Shown here one piece after another: positions 27,212-36,784 of a stretch of 61,213 nucleotides of DNA; position 1 is the first letter of the stretch; every line of letters begins with the position of its first letter. The DNA comes from Merdimonas faecis (lineage in GTDB: Bacteria; Bacillota; Clostridia; Lachnospirales; Lachnospiraceae). Location of the stretch: the NCBI RefSeq assembly GCF_001754075.1, contig NZ_MIEH01000012.1, forward strand, positions 1-61,213, read 5' to 3'. A program made the translations under genes and the position numbers. The notes beneath the pieces were generated by a model. That model was not told the origin of the DNA. It saw nothing but the letters and a program-made list of their open reading frames with translations, and did no database searches.

Positions 27212-28723
27212 TTGGCAGTCAAAGAAGGTTATGATGTCCTGCGTCTGATCGAGCATGGACAGACATGCTACATCAGTTCCGAGTATGTGCGGGGAAGGCC
27301 GCTGGCATGGTATATCAAGGAGCATCCCAGGATACCAAAGAAACTGCTGCTGGAGTGGATCCTGCACCTGGAGCGTCAGCTTGAAATGCTTCATAAATGC
27401 AGAAATCATCCCTGTTATCAGTATGTTAATCCTTATAGTATTATCGTGTCGGAAGAGGGAGGATTATATTTTTCTGACATGGAGGCTGGCTCTAATGAAG
27501 AGATGCTCCGTCTTATGAGGAAGAAAAATATCCGGGAACATTTTCTGCCGCCCGGAATGCCCTACTATAGAAAGGCATCTGTAAGTCTTGACGCCTACGG
27601 ACTTGGAAAAACCGTACAGTATCTGTTGGCAATGACGGAAGCAGATCCCAAGCTAAACTGGAAGGAGACAGGAAGGCTCCGAAAAATGACATCTCATTGT
27701 CTGAACCAATTCTCAAAAAAGCAAATCCAGAATATCTCGGAAATCCGGAAGTATATCCCTATTTATCAGGAAAAACAACCAAATATAGCAGGTAAATCCC
27801 GGGCAATCCTTGCCGTGGCTGCTTTGCTGTGTGTACTGGCTGCGGCCTGCCGGGTCGGGATTACGGCAAGCCGCACCCAGGATGCCTCGATGAAATCGGA
27901 AGAGAGGGGGAACGGCAAAATCTCTGCAGACAGTGAAAAAGAGACAGATGCAGAACATTTGGATGAGCGCATGGAACTGGCGTTTGCCTACTTTCTGGAA
28001 CTGGAGGATTATCAGAAGGTGCTGGATACCCTGAAGCCCATACAGGACAGTTCCACAGAAGCCGAAGCATTAGCAGCCGTGGCAGCCGCATTTACAGATC
28101 CGGAACATTTCGGGGAAAAGGAGACATTACAGATGCAGCTTGAGAAGCTGGAGAGAGAGGCGGACAGGGCAGAAAAAGATGGGAAGTCCAAGGAAGCCCT
28201 GAAGTTTCGCCGCTGCACGTTTCAGGGATACCTGCTTTTGGATACCAGGGATGGAGCAAAAGAGGCGATCCGTCTGGGGGAAAAATGTCTGGAGAATGAA
28301 AGGCTGGAGGAACAGGAGATTAAAAGGATCAGGGCGGGGATGGCGGCTTCCCGTGAAAAGCTTGAAGAATACGAAGCGGCGGCGGACATGTATGCACAGC
28401 TTCTGGAAACTGCCGGGGAGGATGAGGAAAGATTGGAGTATTTTGGAAAAGCAGCGGCACTTTATGAAGAATGTGGAAGGGGAGATATGGCGCTTGAAAT
28501 CTGCATCCGGGCGGTGGAGGAATTCCCGCAGGAACGGATATTAAAGCTGCTTCATATCCGCCTGCTCTGCCAGGATACATCCATTGACAGAACAGTCTGT
28601 GCACAGACGATCCGGGAGTACCTGGGGCAGGATCCGGCACTGAAAGACAGTGAAGAATTTCAAAAGCTGCAGAAGGAATATGGAATCAGAGTAGAAGGAG
28701 GAGAAGTATGGGTCGGAGAGTGA
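27212..28723 (+). CDS. Membrane protein with pseudokinase-like and TPR-like domains
   Basis: This 503-residue protein starts at a TTG six nt after GAGGTG. The first 190 residues resemble a protein-kinase C-lobe (YVNPYSIIVSEEGGLYFSDM in place of HRDLKPxN...DFG; SVSLDAYGLGKTV in the activation and F-helix area) but lack the catalytic Asp residues, so it is a pseudokinase. One membrane helix lies near 195-215, followed by a helical repeat region of TPR type to the C-terminus. The layout recalls EssB/YukC of type VII secretion, without clear homology. It overlaps the next gene by 16 nt, so the two products probably cooperate at the cell envelope. Confidence 0.6.
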   Translation: MAVKEGYDVLRLIEHGQTCYISSEYVRGRPLAWYIKEHPRIPKKLLLEWILHLERQLEMLHKCRNHPCYQYVNPYSIIVSEEGGLYFSDMEAGSNEEMLRLMRKKNIREHFLPPGMPYYRKASVSLDAYGLGKTVQYLLAMTEADPKLNWKETGRLRKMTSHCLNQFSKKQIQNISEIRKYIPIYQEKQPNIAGKSRAILAVAALLCVLAAACRVGITASRTQDASMKSEERGNGKISADSEKETDAEHLDERMELAFAYFLELEDYQKVLDTLKPIQDSSTEAEALAAVAAAFTDPEHFGEKETLQMQLEKLEREADRAEKDGKSKEALKFRRCTFQGYLLLDTRDGAKEAIRLGEKCLENERLEEQEIKRIRAGMAASREKLEEYEAAADMYAQLLETAGEDEERLEYFGKAAALYEECGRGDMALEICIRAVEEFPQERILKLLHIRLLCQDTSIDRTVCAQTIREYLGQDPALKDSEEFQKLQKEYGIRVEGGEVWVGE

Positions 28724-30432
28724 AGAGCATTGTGGCTTTATTGATGGTGCTGTGTCTTTTGTACTGGCAGCAGGATCAGATCAGCTATGCAACAGAAGAA
28801 GAGGGAAATACCGGAAATGAGCAGGAAAATCCGGAGGAGAAGCCTGTCGTTGAGAAATATGAGCTGTCGGTGCTGGGGGAGGATGGGCAAAATGGATATT
28901 ATGTCTCATATCCGGAAATAGAAGTCCGGCATATCAGCGAGGCGGGAGCAACCTGGTGCCGGCTGGAGAATGGCGGCGGAGAAGTGATAGAGCAGGTGCT
29001 GGAGGAAAAGGGCGCATCGGCAGTATTAGGCCCGGAGCAGCTGCGAGAAGGGAAAAACAAGCTGATGGTATGGATGACGGATGAAGAGGGAACGGAACTG
29101 GAGGAATATAGATTTCAAAGAACTTTATGGATCGATACGGCAGCGCCTGAAATAACGCTGGATACTTTAAACGGGACGGAGGTGTGGTATGATGCCGGTA
29201 CGGATCTGTCTGTGGCGGCGGATGACGGAAAAGATGGAAGCCAGGTGGCGGAGATCTCGTGTTATGCCAACGGAGGAGCTGTTGGATGGACAGACCAGAG
29301 CAGAGCAGTGTTTAGGATAGAAACCTTTTCCAGCGGAGCACGTCCGGTAGATGTGGAGATATATGCCGTAGATCTGGCAGGCAACAGAGCTTTCAGAGAA
29401 TGCAGCCTCTATATTGACGGAGAAGCGCCGGAAGTGTCTATTACAGGAGTACAGGATTATATGATTACCAGTCAGCCTGTGGAACTTCACTTTGCTGCCA
29501 AGGAAGAAAATGTGTTTCGTACAGTTTTGGGGACTGTTGACTGGGAGGCTCCGGATGGAGGAGTAAAACAAAGAACAGTTGAGAGCTGGACCGATACGGC
29601 AGAGGGAAAAACCGGGACAGTGGCGCTTGAGGAGGACGGAAGCTATCAGGTCCGGATGGAAGCTGCTGACGGAGCAGGGCATATAGCGTCTGCAGCAAGA
29701 AGGTTTACAATAGACCGGCACAATCCGGTCATACGTTATATAGACGAGCTGGACGGCACATATCAAAAAAGCTTTCGGCTGGATCACACCTATGGAGAGC
29801 TGATCCAGGACTTTACTACCGTTACATGCACTGTGACACTGGATGGACAGCTGTATCCCCTGGGGAAACATGTGATTCGGGAAGGGCTGCATATCCTGGA
29901 ATTGAAGGCTGTAGATTCAGCCGGAAATGTGGGCACGGCGAAAGCGGAATTTGTCATTGACCATACAGCGCCCGAGATCGTTTTCAAAGATTTAAAAGAG
30001 GGGGAGGCTTATGAGGAAACACATACTTTCCAGGTAACAGTAAGCGATCAGAATGACACGATCCAGGAAATCCGGATTAATGGAATCCGGCAGGCGACCA
30101 GCGGGCATAGTAAAATATATCAATATACGGTAGAGGAAGAAAAAAGCTATGAAGTATCTGTAAAGGCAGTTGACCAGGCTGGCAATCAGACCGTGGAAAG
30201 GATCAGCTTTGAGATCGTACCAAAGGCTACGCTTGCAGAGCAGATTTTAAAGCCAATTCAGGAGACACTGGGAATGGAAACAAAATCAGGGGAGCCGGTA
30301 ACCGATAAAGGAACGGAGCCAAAGGGAAACGACAGTATGAAAGGCTGGAAGATTGCGTTGGGAGCAGGCGTGGGAGTCCTGGCTGCGGGAAGTGCGGGCT
30401 GGGTATTCAGGAAAAGAAAACAAAAGCTATAG
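28708..30432 (+). CDS. Ig-repeat surface protein with C-terminal membrane anchor
   Basis: The 574-residue protein has an N-terminal signal or membrane segment (residues about 5-25), then several bacterial Ig-like repeats. These end in the recurring phrase (A/K)AVD(L/S/Q)AGN, with (I)D(T/H/G)(T/A)AP(E)I at the start of repeats. A C-terminal membrane helix follows (about 548-566) with a KRKQKL tail. It would be displayed outside the cell and held in the membrane. The start lies inside the end of the pseudokinase gene with GGAGGAG just before it, so the pair is coupled. Confidence 0.75.
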   Translation: MGRRVKSIVALLMVLCLLYWQQDQISYATEEEGNTGNEQENPEEKPVVEKYELSVLGEDGQNGYYVSYPEIEVRHISEAGATWCRLENGGGEVIEQVLEEKGASAVLGPEQLREGKNKLMVWMTDEEGTELEEYRFQRTLWIDTAAPEITLDTLNGTEVWYDAGTDLSVAADDGKDGSQVAEISCYANGGAVGWTDQSRAVFRIETFSSGARPVDVEIYAVDLAGNRAFRECSLYIDGEAPEVSITGVQDYMITSQPVELHFAAKEENVFRTVLGTVDWEAPDGGVKQRTVESWTDTAEGKTGTVALEEDGSYQVRMEAADGAGHIASAARRFTIDRHNPVIRYIDELDGTYQKSFRLDHTYGELIQDFTTVTCTVTLDGQLYPLGKHVIREGLHILELKAVDSAGNVGTAKAEFVIDHTAPEIVFKDLKEGEAYEETHTFQVTVSDQNDTIQEIRINGIRQATSGHSKIYQYTVEEEKSYEVSVKAVDQAGNQTVERISFEIVPKATLAEQILKPIQETLGMETKSGEPVTDKGTEPKGNDSMKGWKIALGAGVGVLAAGSAGWVFRKRKQKL

Positions 30433-30453
30433 AATTCTTCCTAAAAAGGGAGG

Positions 30454-30487
30454 ATGCCGGGTGACCGATCGGCTCGGTCCCCGGCAT
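30454..30487 (+). terminator. Hairpin after the Ig-repeat gene
   Basis: ATGCCGG (30454-30460) pairs with CCGGCAT (30481-30487) and GACCGA with TCGGTC inside it, with a single bulge. The T-run is weak. The remaining gap to 30705 has no gene and probably holds the promoter of the glycosyltransferase. Confidence 0.6.
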
Positions 30488-30705
30488 GTATTATGAAAAA
30501 GTTTATTCAATCATAAACTGCGAAACGTCTTGTTTGTTTTGATGGTTTTAGTATAAGCGACAGCTGTGAAGAAATGGTGATATAGAAATGAAAGATTTTT
30601 GAAAGATAAATGAACAAATTATGAACATAGAGGAATTCTACATTGGAAAATCGGGAAAAATGATTTATACTATATAGCACAGATGAAGAAAGGAACGAAA
30701 GAGAG

Positions 30706-31722
30706 ATGAAGTATATATCATTTGCGATCCCTTGCTATAACTCACAGGACTATATGGCACATGCGATTGAAAGTATCCTGCCGGGCGGCGAGGATGTGGA
30801 GATCATCATCGTCAATGATGGCTCCAAAGACGATACCCTGAAGATAGCCCGGGAGTATGAAGGGAAATATCCGGATATTGTCCGGGTAGTAGACAAGGAA
30901 AACGGCGGTCACGGAGATGCGGTTACCGCAGGTCTTACTCATGCGTCGGGCTCCTATTTTAAAGTAGTGGACAGTGATGACTGGGTAGATGAAGAGTCGC
31001 TTCACAAAATCCTGGCTCTGCTGCGCCGGTTCCAGGATGAGGGAGAAGAGATCGATATGCTGGTTTCCAACTATGTATATGAAAAGGTGGGAGTGGAGCA
31101 CAAAAAATGTATCCACTACCGGAATGTGCTCCCGCAGGATGAGATTTTTCACTGGCAGGATATCGGACATTTCCGTATCGATCAGTATATACTGATGCAT
31201 TCGGTAATCTACCGGACAGATCTCTTGAAGCTGATCCAGTTAAGGCTTCCCAAGCACACCTTCTATGTAGATAACATTTATGTTTATTACCCCCTTCCGC
31301 ATGTTAGAAAGATGTACTATCTGGATGTGGATTTTTACCGCTATTATATTGGAAGGGAAGACCAGTCTGTCAATGAAAAGGTTATGATAAGCAGGGTTGA
31401 CCAGCAGATATATGTGACAAAAACGATGATCGATATGTATGATCTGAATAAGATCTCCAGCAAGAAGCTTAAGAATTATATGATCAACTATCTGGCAATC
31501 ATGATGACTGTCTCATCTATCCTGCTGATCCGTTCCAAAAAGCAGGAGAATCTGGCAAAGAAAAAGGAACTCTGGACTTATCTGAAAAAGAAAGATCTGA
31601 AGGTATTTTTGAAAATCCGGTATGGAATTCTTGGACAGACTATGAATATTCCGGGAAAACCCGGCAGAAAAATTTCCTCCCTGGCATACAGTGTGGCCAG
31701 AAGACTGGTAGGATTTAACTAA
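30706..31722 (+). CDS. Family 2 glycosyltransferase
   Basis: This 338-residue GT-A protein starts with ISFAIPCYNSQDYM and continues with VNDGSKDDT, ENGGHGDAV and DSDDW. The last carries the metal-binding DxD motif. It transfers a sugar from a nucleotide donor to an acceptor, probably for cell-envelope polysaccharide. No membrane segment is evident. It stands alone between the surface-protein pair and the subtilase. Confidence 0.85.
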   Translation: MKYISFAIPCYNSQDYMAHAIESILPGGEDVEIIIVNDGSKDDTLKIAREYEGKYPDIVRVVDKENGGHGDAVTAGLTHASGSYFKVVDSDDWVDEESLHKILALLRRFQDEGEEIDMLVSNYVYEKVGVEHKKCIHYRNVLPQDEIFHWQDIGHFRIDQYILMHSVIYRTDLLKLIQLRLPKHTFYVDNIYVYYPLPHVRKMYYLDVDFYRYYIGREDQSVNEKVMISRVDQQIYVTKTMIDMYDLNKISSKKLKNYMINYLAIMMTVSSILLIRSKKQENLAKKKELWTYLKKKDLKVFLKIRYGILGQTMNIPGKPGRKISSLAYSVARRLVGFN

Positions 31723-31787
31723 ATCAGACATATTTCAGCAGCCATGCAGCATACGATACATCAGATAAAGATGGAAGAGGTATGTGC

Positions 31788-33515
31788 ATGGCTGTTGCTA
31801 TGGAAAGGGTATATGAAAACCAGAAGATAGAGAACATTTTAAACCTGGCAATGGATGCGACTCCGGCTGAAAGAGAAAGATCGCCGGAGCTGGAAACAGG
31901 GTACGACCAGGAGGCAGGGACCTGGGAGCTGATCATCAAATATTCCGGGAGTCTTGAAGCGGCTGCCCCTTTGGCGGAGGAGATTACGGAGCTTTTAAAT
32001 GAATATGCCATTGTCAGGATCCGCGAGGAGAGGATTCGGGAATTAGCGGCATTGCCGGAAGTGGAGTATATAGAGAAGCCGAAACGGCTTTTTTTTGAAG
32101 TGGAAAATGGAAGGAGAGTTTCCTGTATTGATTCTGTACAGGACTCTCGTTTTTCTTTGTTCGGGAAAGGAGTCCTGATAGGAGTGATTGATTCGGGAAT
32201 TGACTATGCGAACCTGGATTTTCGAAAGGAAGACGGCACTACCAGAATTATCGCACTTTGGGATCAGCAGCTGGAACAAGTGTATACAAAGCAAGAGATA
32301 AATGAGGCTCTGGAAAAGCAGGAGCCTGGGGAGCGTGTCAGTATCGTTCCCAGCGTGGACAGCACGGGACACGGCACAGCGGTTGCGGGAATCGCAGCCG
32401 GAAATGGCCGGGGAAGCGGAGGAAGGTATGCCGGGGCGGCGCCTGAGAGTGAGCTTATTGTGGTTAAGATGGGAAGGGCAAGGCAGGATGGCTTTCCGAG
32501 GACCACTGAGCTGATGCGGGGGATTGATTTTGTGATCAGGAAGGCCATGGAGCTTAAGATGCCGGTTGCGGTTAATATCAGTTTTGGAAATACCTATGGA
32601 TCTCACGACGGAACATCCCTGTTAGAACGGTTTATTGATGACATGGCAAATATCTGGAAAAACGTGATCTGTATCGGGACCGGAAATGAAGCGGCCAGTG
32701 CAGGCCATGCCGCGGGGGTGCTCGCAGAAGGGAAAGAAGAGGTGATCCGGCTGGCGGTAGAAAACCGGCAGACAGGTTTTAGCATCCAGATCTGGAAAAA
32801 TTATACAGACAAAGCTGAAATCGCACTGATCAGCCCGTCGGGAATTAAGGTTGGCCCATTTCAGGAACGGCTTGGCCCGCAGAGATTTTCGGTGGAGCAG
32901 ACAGAGATTCTTTTATACTACGGAGAGCCAAGTCCCTACAGTACTGCACAGGAAATCTATGTAGAGCTTCTTCCTCGGGAAGCCTATGTTGGAGCTGGCG
33001 TATGGGAAATTGTCCTGACGCCGGTCCGGATTGTGTCCGGGAATTATTCCCTTTGGCTCCCCAGTGAAAATGTATTGAATCAGGGAACCGGATTTTTGCT
33101 GCCATCCAGCCAGACGACACTTACGATCCCGTCCACCGCCGCCCGGGTCATCAGCGTTGGGGCTTACAATTCCAGAACATTTGCCTATGCGGACTTTTCC
33201 GGAAGAGGAGGAATCTGGCAGAATCCGGATGTAAAACCAGATCTGGCGGCGCCGGGGGTGGATGTAACTACAGTGGCGGCAGGGGGCGGATATGCACAGT
33301 TTACCGGGACTTCGTTTGCGGTGCCGTTTGTGACTGGAGGGGCGGCGCTTTTGATGGAATGGGGCATTATCCGGGGCAATGATCCTTATCTGTATGGAGA
33401 AAAAGTGAAGGCTTACCTGCAAAGAGGCGCAAGACCCCTGCCCGGATTTACGGAATATCCCAATCCCCAGGTGGGGTATGGGGCGCTGTGTGTGCGGGCA
33501 AGCCTGCCGGTGTAG
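31788..33515 (+). CDS. Subtilisin-like (S8) protease, Csp-like
   Basis: The catalytic triad is intact: D135 in VIDSGID, H195 in GHGTAVAGIAAG and S509 in GTSFAVPF. The roughly 90-residue N-terminal part resembles a prodomain, and a long insertion between His and Ser is typical of clostridial Csp-type subtilases that process germination factors. No signal peptide is seen, which also fits Csp. The second ATG (31788) is 7 nt from AGAGG and is preferred. The length is 575 residues. A role in spore germination is inferred. Confidence 0.85.
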   Translation: MAVAMERVYENQKIENILNLAMDATPAERERSPELETGYDQEAGTWELIIKYSGSLEAAAPLAEEITELLNEYAIVRIREERIRELAALPEVEYIEKPKRLFFEVENGRRVSCIDSVQDSRFSLFGKGVLIGVIDSGIDYANLDFRKEDGTTRIIALWDQQLEQVYTKQEINEALEKQEPGERVSIVPSVDSTGHGTAVAGIAAGNGRGSGGRYAGAAPESELIVVKMGRARQDGFPRTTELMRGIDFVIRKAMELKMPVAVNISFGNTYGSHDGTSLLERFIDDMANIWKNVICIGTGNEAASAGHAAGVLAEGKEEVIRLAVENRQTGFSIQIWKNYTDKAEIALISPSGIKVGPFQERLGPQRFSVEQTEILLYYGEPSPYSTAQEIYVELLPREAYVGAGVWEIVLTPVRIVSGNYSLWLPSENVLNQGTGFLLPSSQTTLTIPSTAARVISVGAYNSRTFAYADFSGRGGIWQNPDVKPDLAAPGVDVTTVAAGGGYAQFTGTSFAVPFVTGGAALLMEWGIIRGNDPYLYGEKVKAYLQRGARPLPGFTEYPNPQVGYGALCVRASLPV

Positions 33516-33525
33516 AAGCAGGGTT

Positions 33526-34617
33526 TTAGATCATTTCCATGAATGCCGTGATTCTGGTCGCCAGCTGTCCGACGTCAGAATCAGACACATCCGTCTCTAC
33601 TGCCATATATGGGATTTTAATCGTATCTTTGCAAAGACGCATCATTTTGTCACGCTCAACGGTATAGGGGTGACAGGTCTGGAGGGTAACGTCCAGGACG
33701 CCGTCTGCCTGATAGTCCTTTGCCAGCTGTTGGATCAGGTCAAAACGAATGGTATTCGGAGACATGATCGCACATGCGGTATTCTGATAACAGTCGGCAA
33801 ATGCTTCCAGAACGTCCTCGTTTTCGGTATCAAAGTGACGGATCGCCGACTTTAAAACCTCACAGTTTTCAAAAGCAACTACAACACCGCCGTTTGATTC
33901 TATCGTATTTACGATTTTTGAATAAACGCCGCTCATGGGACAGCCGGTAACAAGGATCCGCCTTGCGCTTTTATGTACTGGGCTTTCTTTTGCAAGCAGC
34001 TCTTCTCTTGTGCGCTTATTTGCAGCGATACGATCTTTGATATCAGGAAGCATCCGGTGTTCTTCCAAAGCTTTGAAAATCTCTCCGCCCCATGCTGCGG
34101 GAGGATTTGATTTCTGGATAGCCATAAGGTTCAGGATACTTTCTCTTTCTGCATTGACAAGCTTTGCGGCCTCGCGGATGGAGGCATCTGTGATATCGAT
34201 ATCAAAGCGCTTTTTTAGCTCTTTGATCAGATATGTTACCTCTGACTTGATCAAAGGTCTGACATATTCTCTGTCAGCGCCCTGTCCTACCTGGTAAAAA
34301 TAAAGCCGTTTCTGATCGGAAAGAAGTTCATACATCTTCTTCTTTCCATCGCAGGAGGTTTCTGCAAAGATCAGATCTGCTTTGGCAAGAGCAGGATCTT
34401 CGCAGACATTGCATACATTTTTTACGATCGGACAGACGTTGCTTATTAGGATTTGCGAAGCGGAATCATTTACGCCATCTACATAAGGAAGCCGGAGAGA
34501 GCAGATGCCTGCTGCTTCCAGAATTTCCTGAGGAACGTGTGAGCAAAAAGAGATTGCGGTCTTTTTGCCGGCTGCATGGCAGCTGGAGATCAGATTCTGC
34601 AGTTCTTGTTTATTCAT
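33526..34617 (-). CDS. 2-hydroxyacyl-CoA dehydratase-like subunit (second of pair)
   Basis: This 363-residue member of the HgdB/FldB/BcrC family has FCSHVPQEILEAAGI near the N-terminus, the cysteine cluster NVCPIVKNVCNVCED, SCDGKKKMYELL, and a late TCHPYTVER motif. Such subunits bind a 4Fe-4S or double-cubane cluster and remove water or reduce substrates radically. GGAGGCG precedes the ATG at 34617, which overlaps the upstream subunit by 8 nt. The ATP-dependent activase normally required is not encoded nearby. Confidence 0.8.
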   Translation of the reverse strand: MNKQELQNLISSCHAAGKKTAISFCSHVPQEILEAAGICSLRLPYVDGVNDSASQILISNVCPIVKNVCNVCEDPALAKADLIFAETSCDGKKKMYELLSDQKRLYFYQVGQGADREYVRPLIKSEVTYLIKELKKRFDIDITDASIREAAKLVNAERESILNLMAIQKSNPPAAWGGEIFKALEEHRMLPDIKDRIAANKRTREELLAKESPVHKSARRILVTGCPMSGVYSKIVNTIESNGGVVVAFENCEVLKSAIRHFDTENEDVLEAFADCYQNTACAIMSPNTIRFDLIQQLAKDYQADGVLDVTLQTCHPYTVERDKMMRLCKDTIKIPYMAVETDVSDSDVGQLATRITAFMEMI

Positions 34618-35803
34618 GAGCCAGCGCCTCCTTCTTGTTTTCACGGATCATTTCAAGGAAAGCCTCGATACGGGTACGGATCTGAGCCTCATCACCGGGT
34701 GTAAAGTCTGTCTGGATATGTAACAGGGGGATTCCCTTGGATTCGCATACACGTCTCAGGTTTTCTGTCTCAACGGCAAACGGATTACAGGAGTGGAGCG
34801 TGATACTCACATACCCATCAGCATGCCATTCATCAATGGTATCGGCGACTTGCTCCATGCGTCTTGTGTTGGGAGAGACCACCGCACAGGGAACCTCCAG
34901 ATATTTTTCTGCAATACGGACAATCGGATCGCGGCTGGTATCTTCATCTACAGTGCGGCGAAGAGAGGAGATCCCGCAGCATCCTTCGTAGCAGACGATA
35001 GATGCGCCCAGTTCTTCCATAACATTGATCGTCTTTTCGTTTGTCGCCACATATCCGCCTCCGGAAACGATCAGTCTGGGGCGTGTCGGGTCCGGCTCAA
35101 CCGGATATTTTCCTTCGTGCCAGTTCTTTTCACATTCTTCGATGATGTTGGATATCTTTTCATATTTGGCTTCATCGTCAAACATAAACTGTAATCCATC
35201 GGTAACATCATTCATTGCGACACCGGTGACAGCAGGCGGATCATACTTTCCTAATTCATAAAGATGTGCCTGCTGGGTCCGGAGCTTATTATTCCAGATA
35301 ATCGATTCGTTCAGCATATCATCCGTGATTGTGATATTGAAATGATCTTCCAAACCTTCTTTAAATTTACGAATCTCAGAAACCCACATTTCCAGAGAAC
35401 GGTCATAATCAGGAATGTTTGGCAGATGGATCACCTGCATCGGTTTATATTCTCCAAGAAGCTCATACATTTTTTTCTTTCCGTCGCAGGTAGTCTCTCC
35501 CACAACAATATCTGAAAAATATGCAAATGGACAGCTGTCCTCCATGACATGTCCAAAGCTTGCCTTAATGAGCGGGCAAAGGTTAGCCGGAAGCCTTGTT
35601 TCGGCGGTTTTAATGGGTAAATGGCTGCGCCCGCACAGAGCGACCTGCTTTAAGCCGGCTGCATGGATGATTTCTGCCGGGGTATACTGACAGAACATCC
35701 CGCACACCTGTTTCCCCTGGTCTTTTACTTCTTTCATCTTCAGAAAGCCCGCACGGCGGGCGTCTGCAAATTCTTCAAAGTTCTTTGGTAATTCGTTTGG
35801 CAC
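34610..35803 (-). CDS. 2-hydroxyacyl-CoA dehydratase-like subunit (first of pair)
   Basis: This 397-residue paralogue of the following gene shows MFCQYTPAEIIHAAGL, NLCPLIKASF, DSCPFAYFSD, TCDGKKKMYELL and SCNPFAVE, with the family's cysteines in register. The GTG at 35803 is chosen because GGAGGAGG lies 7 nt upstream. The two subunits probably form a heterodimer like HgdA/B, or a double-cubane cluster protein. The substrate is unknown. The operon points away from the selenoprotein cluster, sharing a 231-bp upstream region with it. Confidence 0.8.
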   Translation of the reverse strand: MPNELPKNFEEFADARRAGFLKMKEVKDQGKQVCGMFCQYTPAEIIHAAGLKQVALCGRSHLPIKTAETRLPANLCPLIKASFGHVMEDSCPFAYFSDIVVGETTCDGKKKMYELLGEYKPMQVIHLPNIPDYDRSLEMWVSEIRKFKEGLEDHFNITITDDMLNESIIWNNKLRTQQAHLYELGKYDPPAVTGVAMNDVTDGLQFMFDDEAKYEKISNIIEECEKNWHEGKYPVEPDPTRPRLIVSGGGYVATNEKTINVMEELGASIVCYEGCCGISSLRRTVDEDTSRDPIVRIAEKYLEVPCAVVSPNTRRMEQVADTIDEWHADGYVSITLHSCNPFAVETENLRRVCESKGIPLLHIQTDFTPGDEAQIRTRIEAFLEMIRENKKEALAHE

Positions 35804-35892
35804 GGTTTTCCTCCTCCAATTCAAATAAAATAACTCTTAATAAATAAAATAGCATGCATGGATCATGAAAAGCAATGAAATGGGAGTAATAC

Positions 35893-35921
35893 TTGACAAG
35901 TCAATATTTCTCAAATAAAAT
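35893..35921 (+). promoter_or_regulatory. Promoter upstream of saoC
   Basis: TTGACA (35893-35898) and TAAAAT (35916-35921) are 17 nt apart, near consensus for the housekeeping sigma factor. The surrounding region is very A/T-rich. Confidence 0.65.
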
Positions 35922-36034
35922 ATTACGTTTTTAAATAATTTAAATACTTTACATTCGTTTTGATGGCAGATAGAATGTAATGCGTGATTAAATTTTAAAA
36001 CTGTAAATGGACAAACAATACGAAAGGGAACAGA

Positions 36035-36652
36035 GTGAAAGCTGTAAAATCATTTATGAAAGGCCTTGGAGGCAAAGCCCTTATAGTTGCCCTGATAGTG
36101 TTTGCCGGATTTGGAGTTCGACAGAAGCTGGAGCGGACATATGAAGATAACCAGGCCAGAACGGAAGACGGAGAGGTAAACGTATATGAAGATGGCTCAA
36201 GAGTTGGACGTGATCTGGATTATGCGGAAAATGTTCCGGAAGATAATAAAATACTGCAGGAGTTTAAAAAGCTGTATCCACAGGCGAAGGTACTGGTGGC
36301 CTGTGAGGAGGATCTGACAAACGATGGATGCAGTGATCTGGTTGTGATATTTAATCAGCCGGAAGAAGAGGCGGATCATGAACATGATGCCAGTACACAG
36401 CTGGTTGATGGAGGACATATCCGGCTTGTGGTCATGGTGGATTCCGGAGATGGCGAAAACTATGTAGGCTCGGATCCGATCCCGGCCCCGGTAGAAAATC
36501 AGAGGATTAAGTTCCAGGACATTGACCAGAAAGATGAGATAGAATTTATCCTTCAGGGACAGAAAGGATCGAATGTAGGATATGGTATCTTCCGGGTGGT
36601 AGACGGATCGCCGGTAAATCTTTTTGGGGAAGGAATGGAAGACTGCTGATAG
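36035..36652 (+). CDS. saoC: Selenoprotein ending Cys-Sec (SaoC-like)
   Basis: The frame runs from GTG 36035 to TGC TGA TAG: residue 204 is Cys, the TGA at 36647-36649 would be Sec205, and TAG (36650-36652) is the true stop. A membrane anchor spans residues 12-28; the rest is an acidic extracytoplasmic domain with one CEED and one DGCSD cysteine. A hairpin GATTAG/CTAATC with loop AGGTT (36661-36677) starts 12 nt after the UGA, as expected of a bacterial SECIS. I recall an NCBI family called Cys-Cys-COOH (seleno)protein SaoC; the protein layout and the neighbours fit. Tandem stops cannot be excluded from this gene alone. Confidence 0.75.
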
Positions 36653-36660
36653 GGCCTTTT

Positions 36661-36677
36661 GATTAGAGGTTCTAATC
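36661..36677 (+). promoter_or_regulatory. Candidate bacterial SECIS of saoC
   Basis: GATTAG pairs with CTAATC around AGGTT, 12-28 nt after the UGA at 36647. The GGTT loop recurs in two other hairpins of this cluster. Confidence 0.6.
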
Positions 36678-36689
36678 CAGGTAAAAAAG

Positions 36690-36732
36690 AAAGCCGCTGC
36701 TTACGATTGTGTATTAAGCAGTGGCTTTTTAT
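36690..36732. terminator. Bidirectional terminator between saoC and saoP
   Basis: The arms near 36690-36703 and 36714-36726 (AAGCCGCTGCTTA against TAAGCAGTGGCTT) pair, with T-runs on both strands. It ends two converging genes. Confidence 0.75.
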
Positions 36733-36784
36733 ATTTCAGGCGGGAGCAACCTGGTGGCCATGCCCCTGTATCCGCCCTTGTTTT

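Noticed and set aside
27208-27236. ATG at 27208 as the start of the pseudokinase gene
   Set aside because: It is in another frame and stops within nine codons; the TTG at 27212 with GAGGTG fits.
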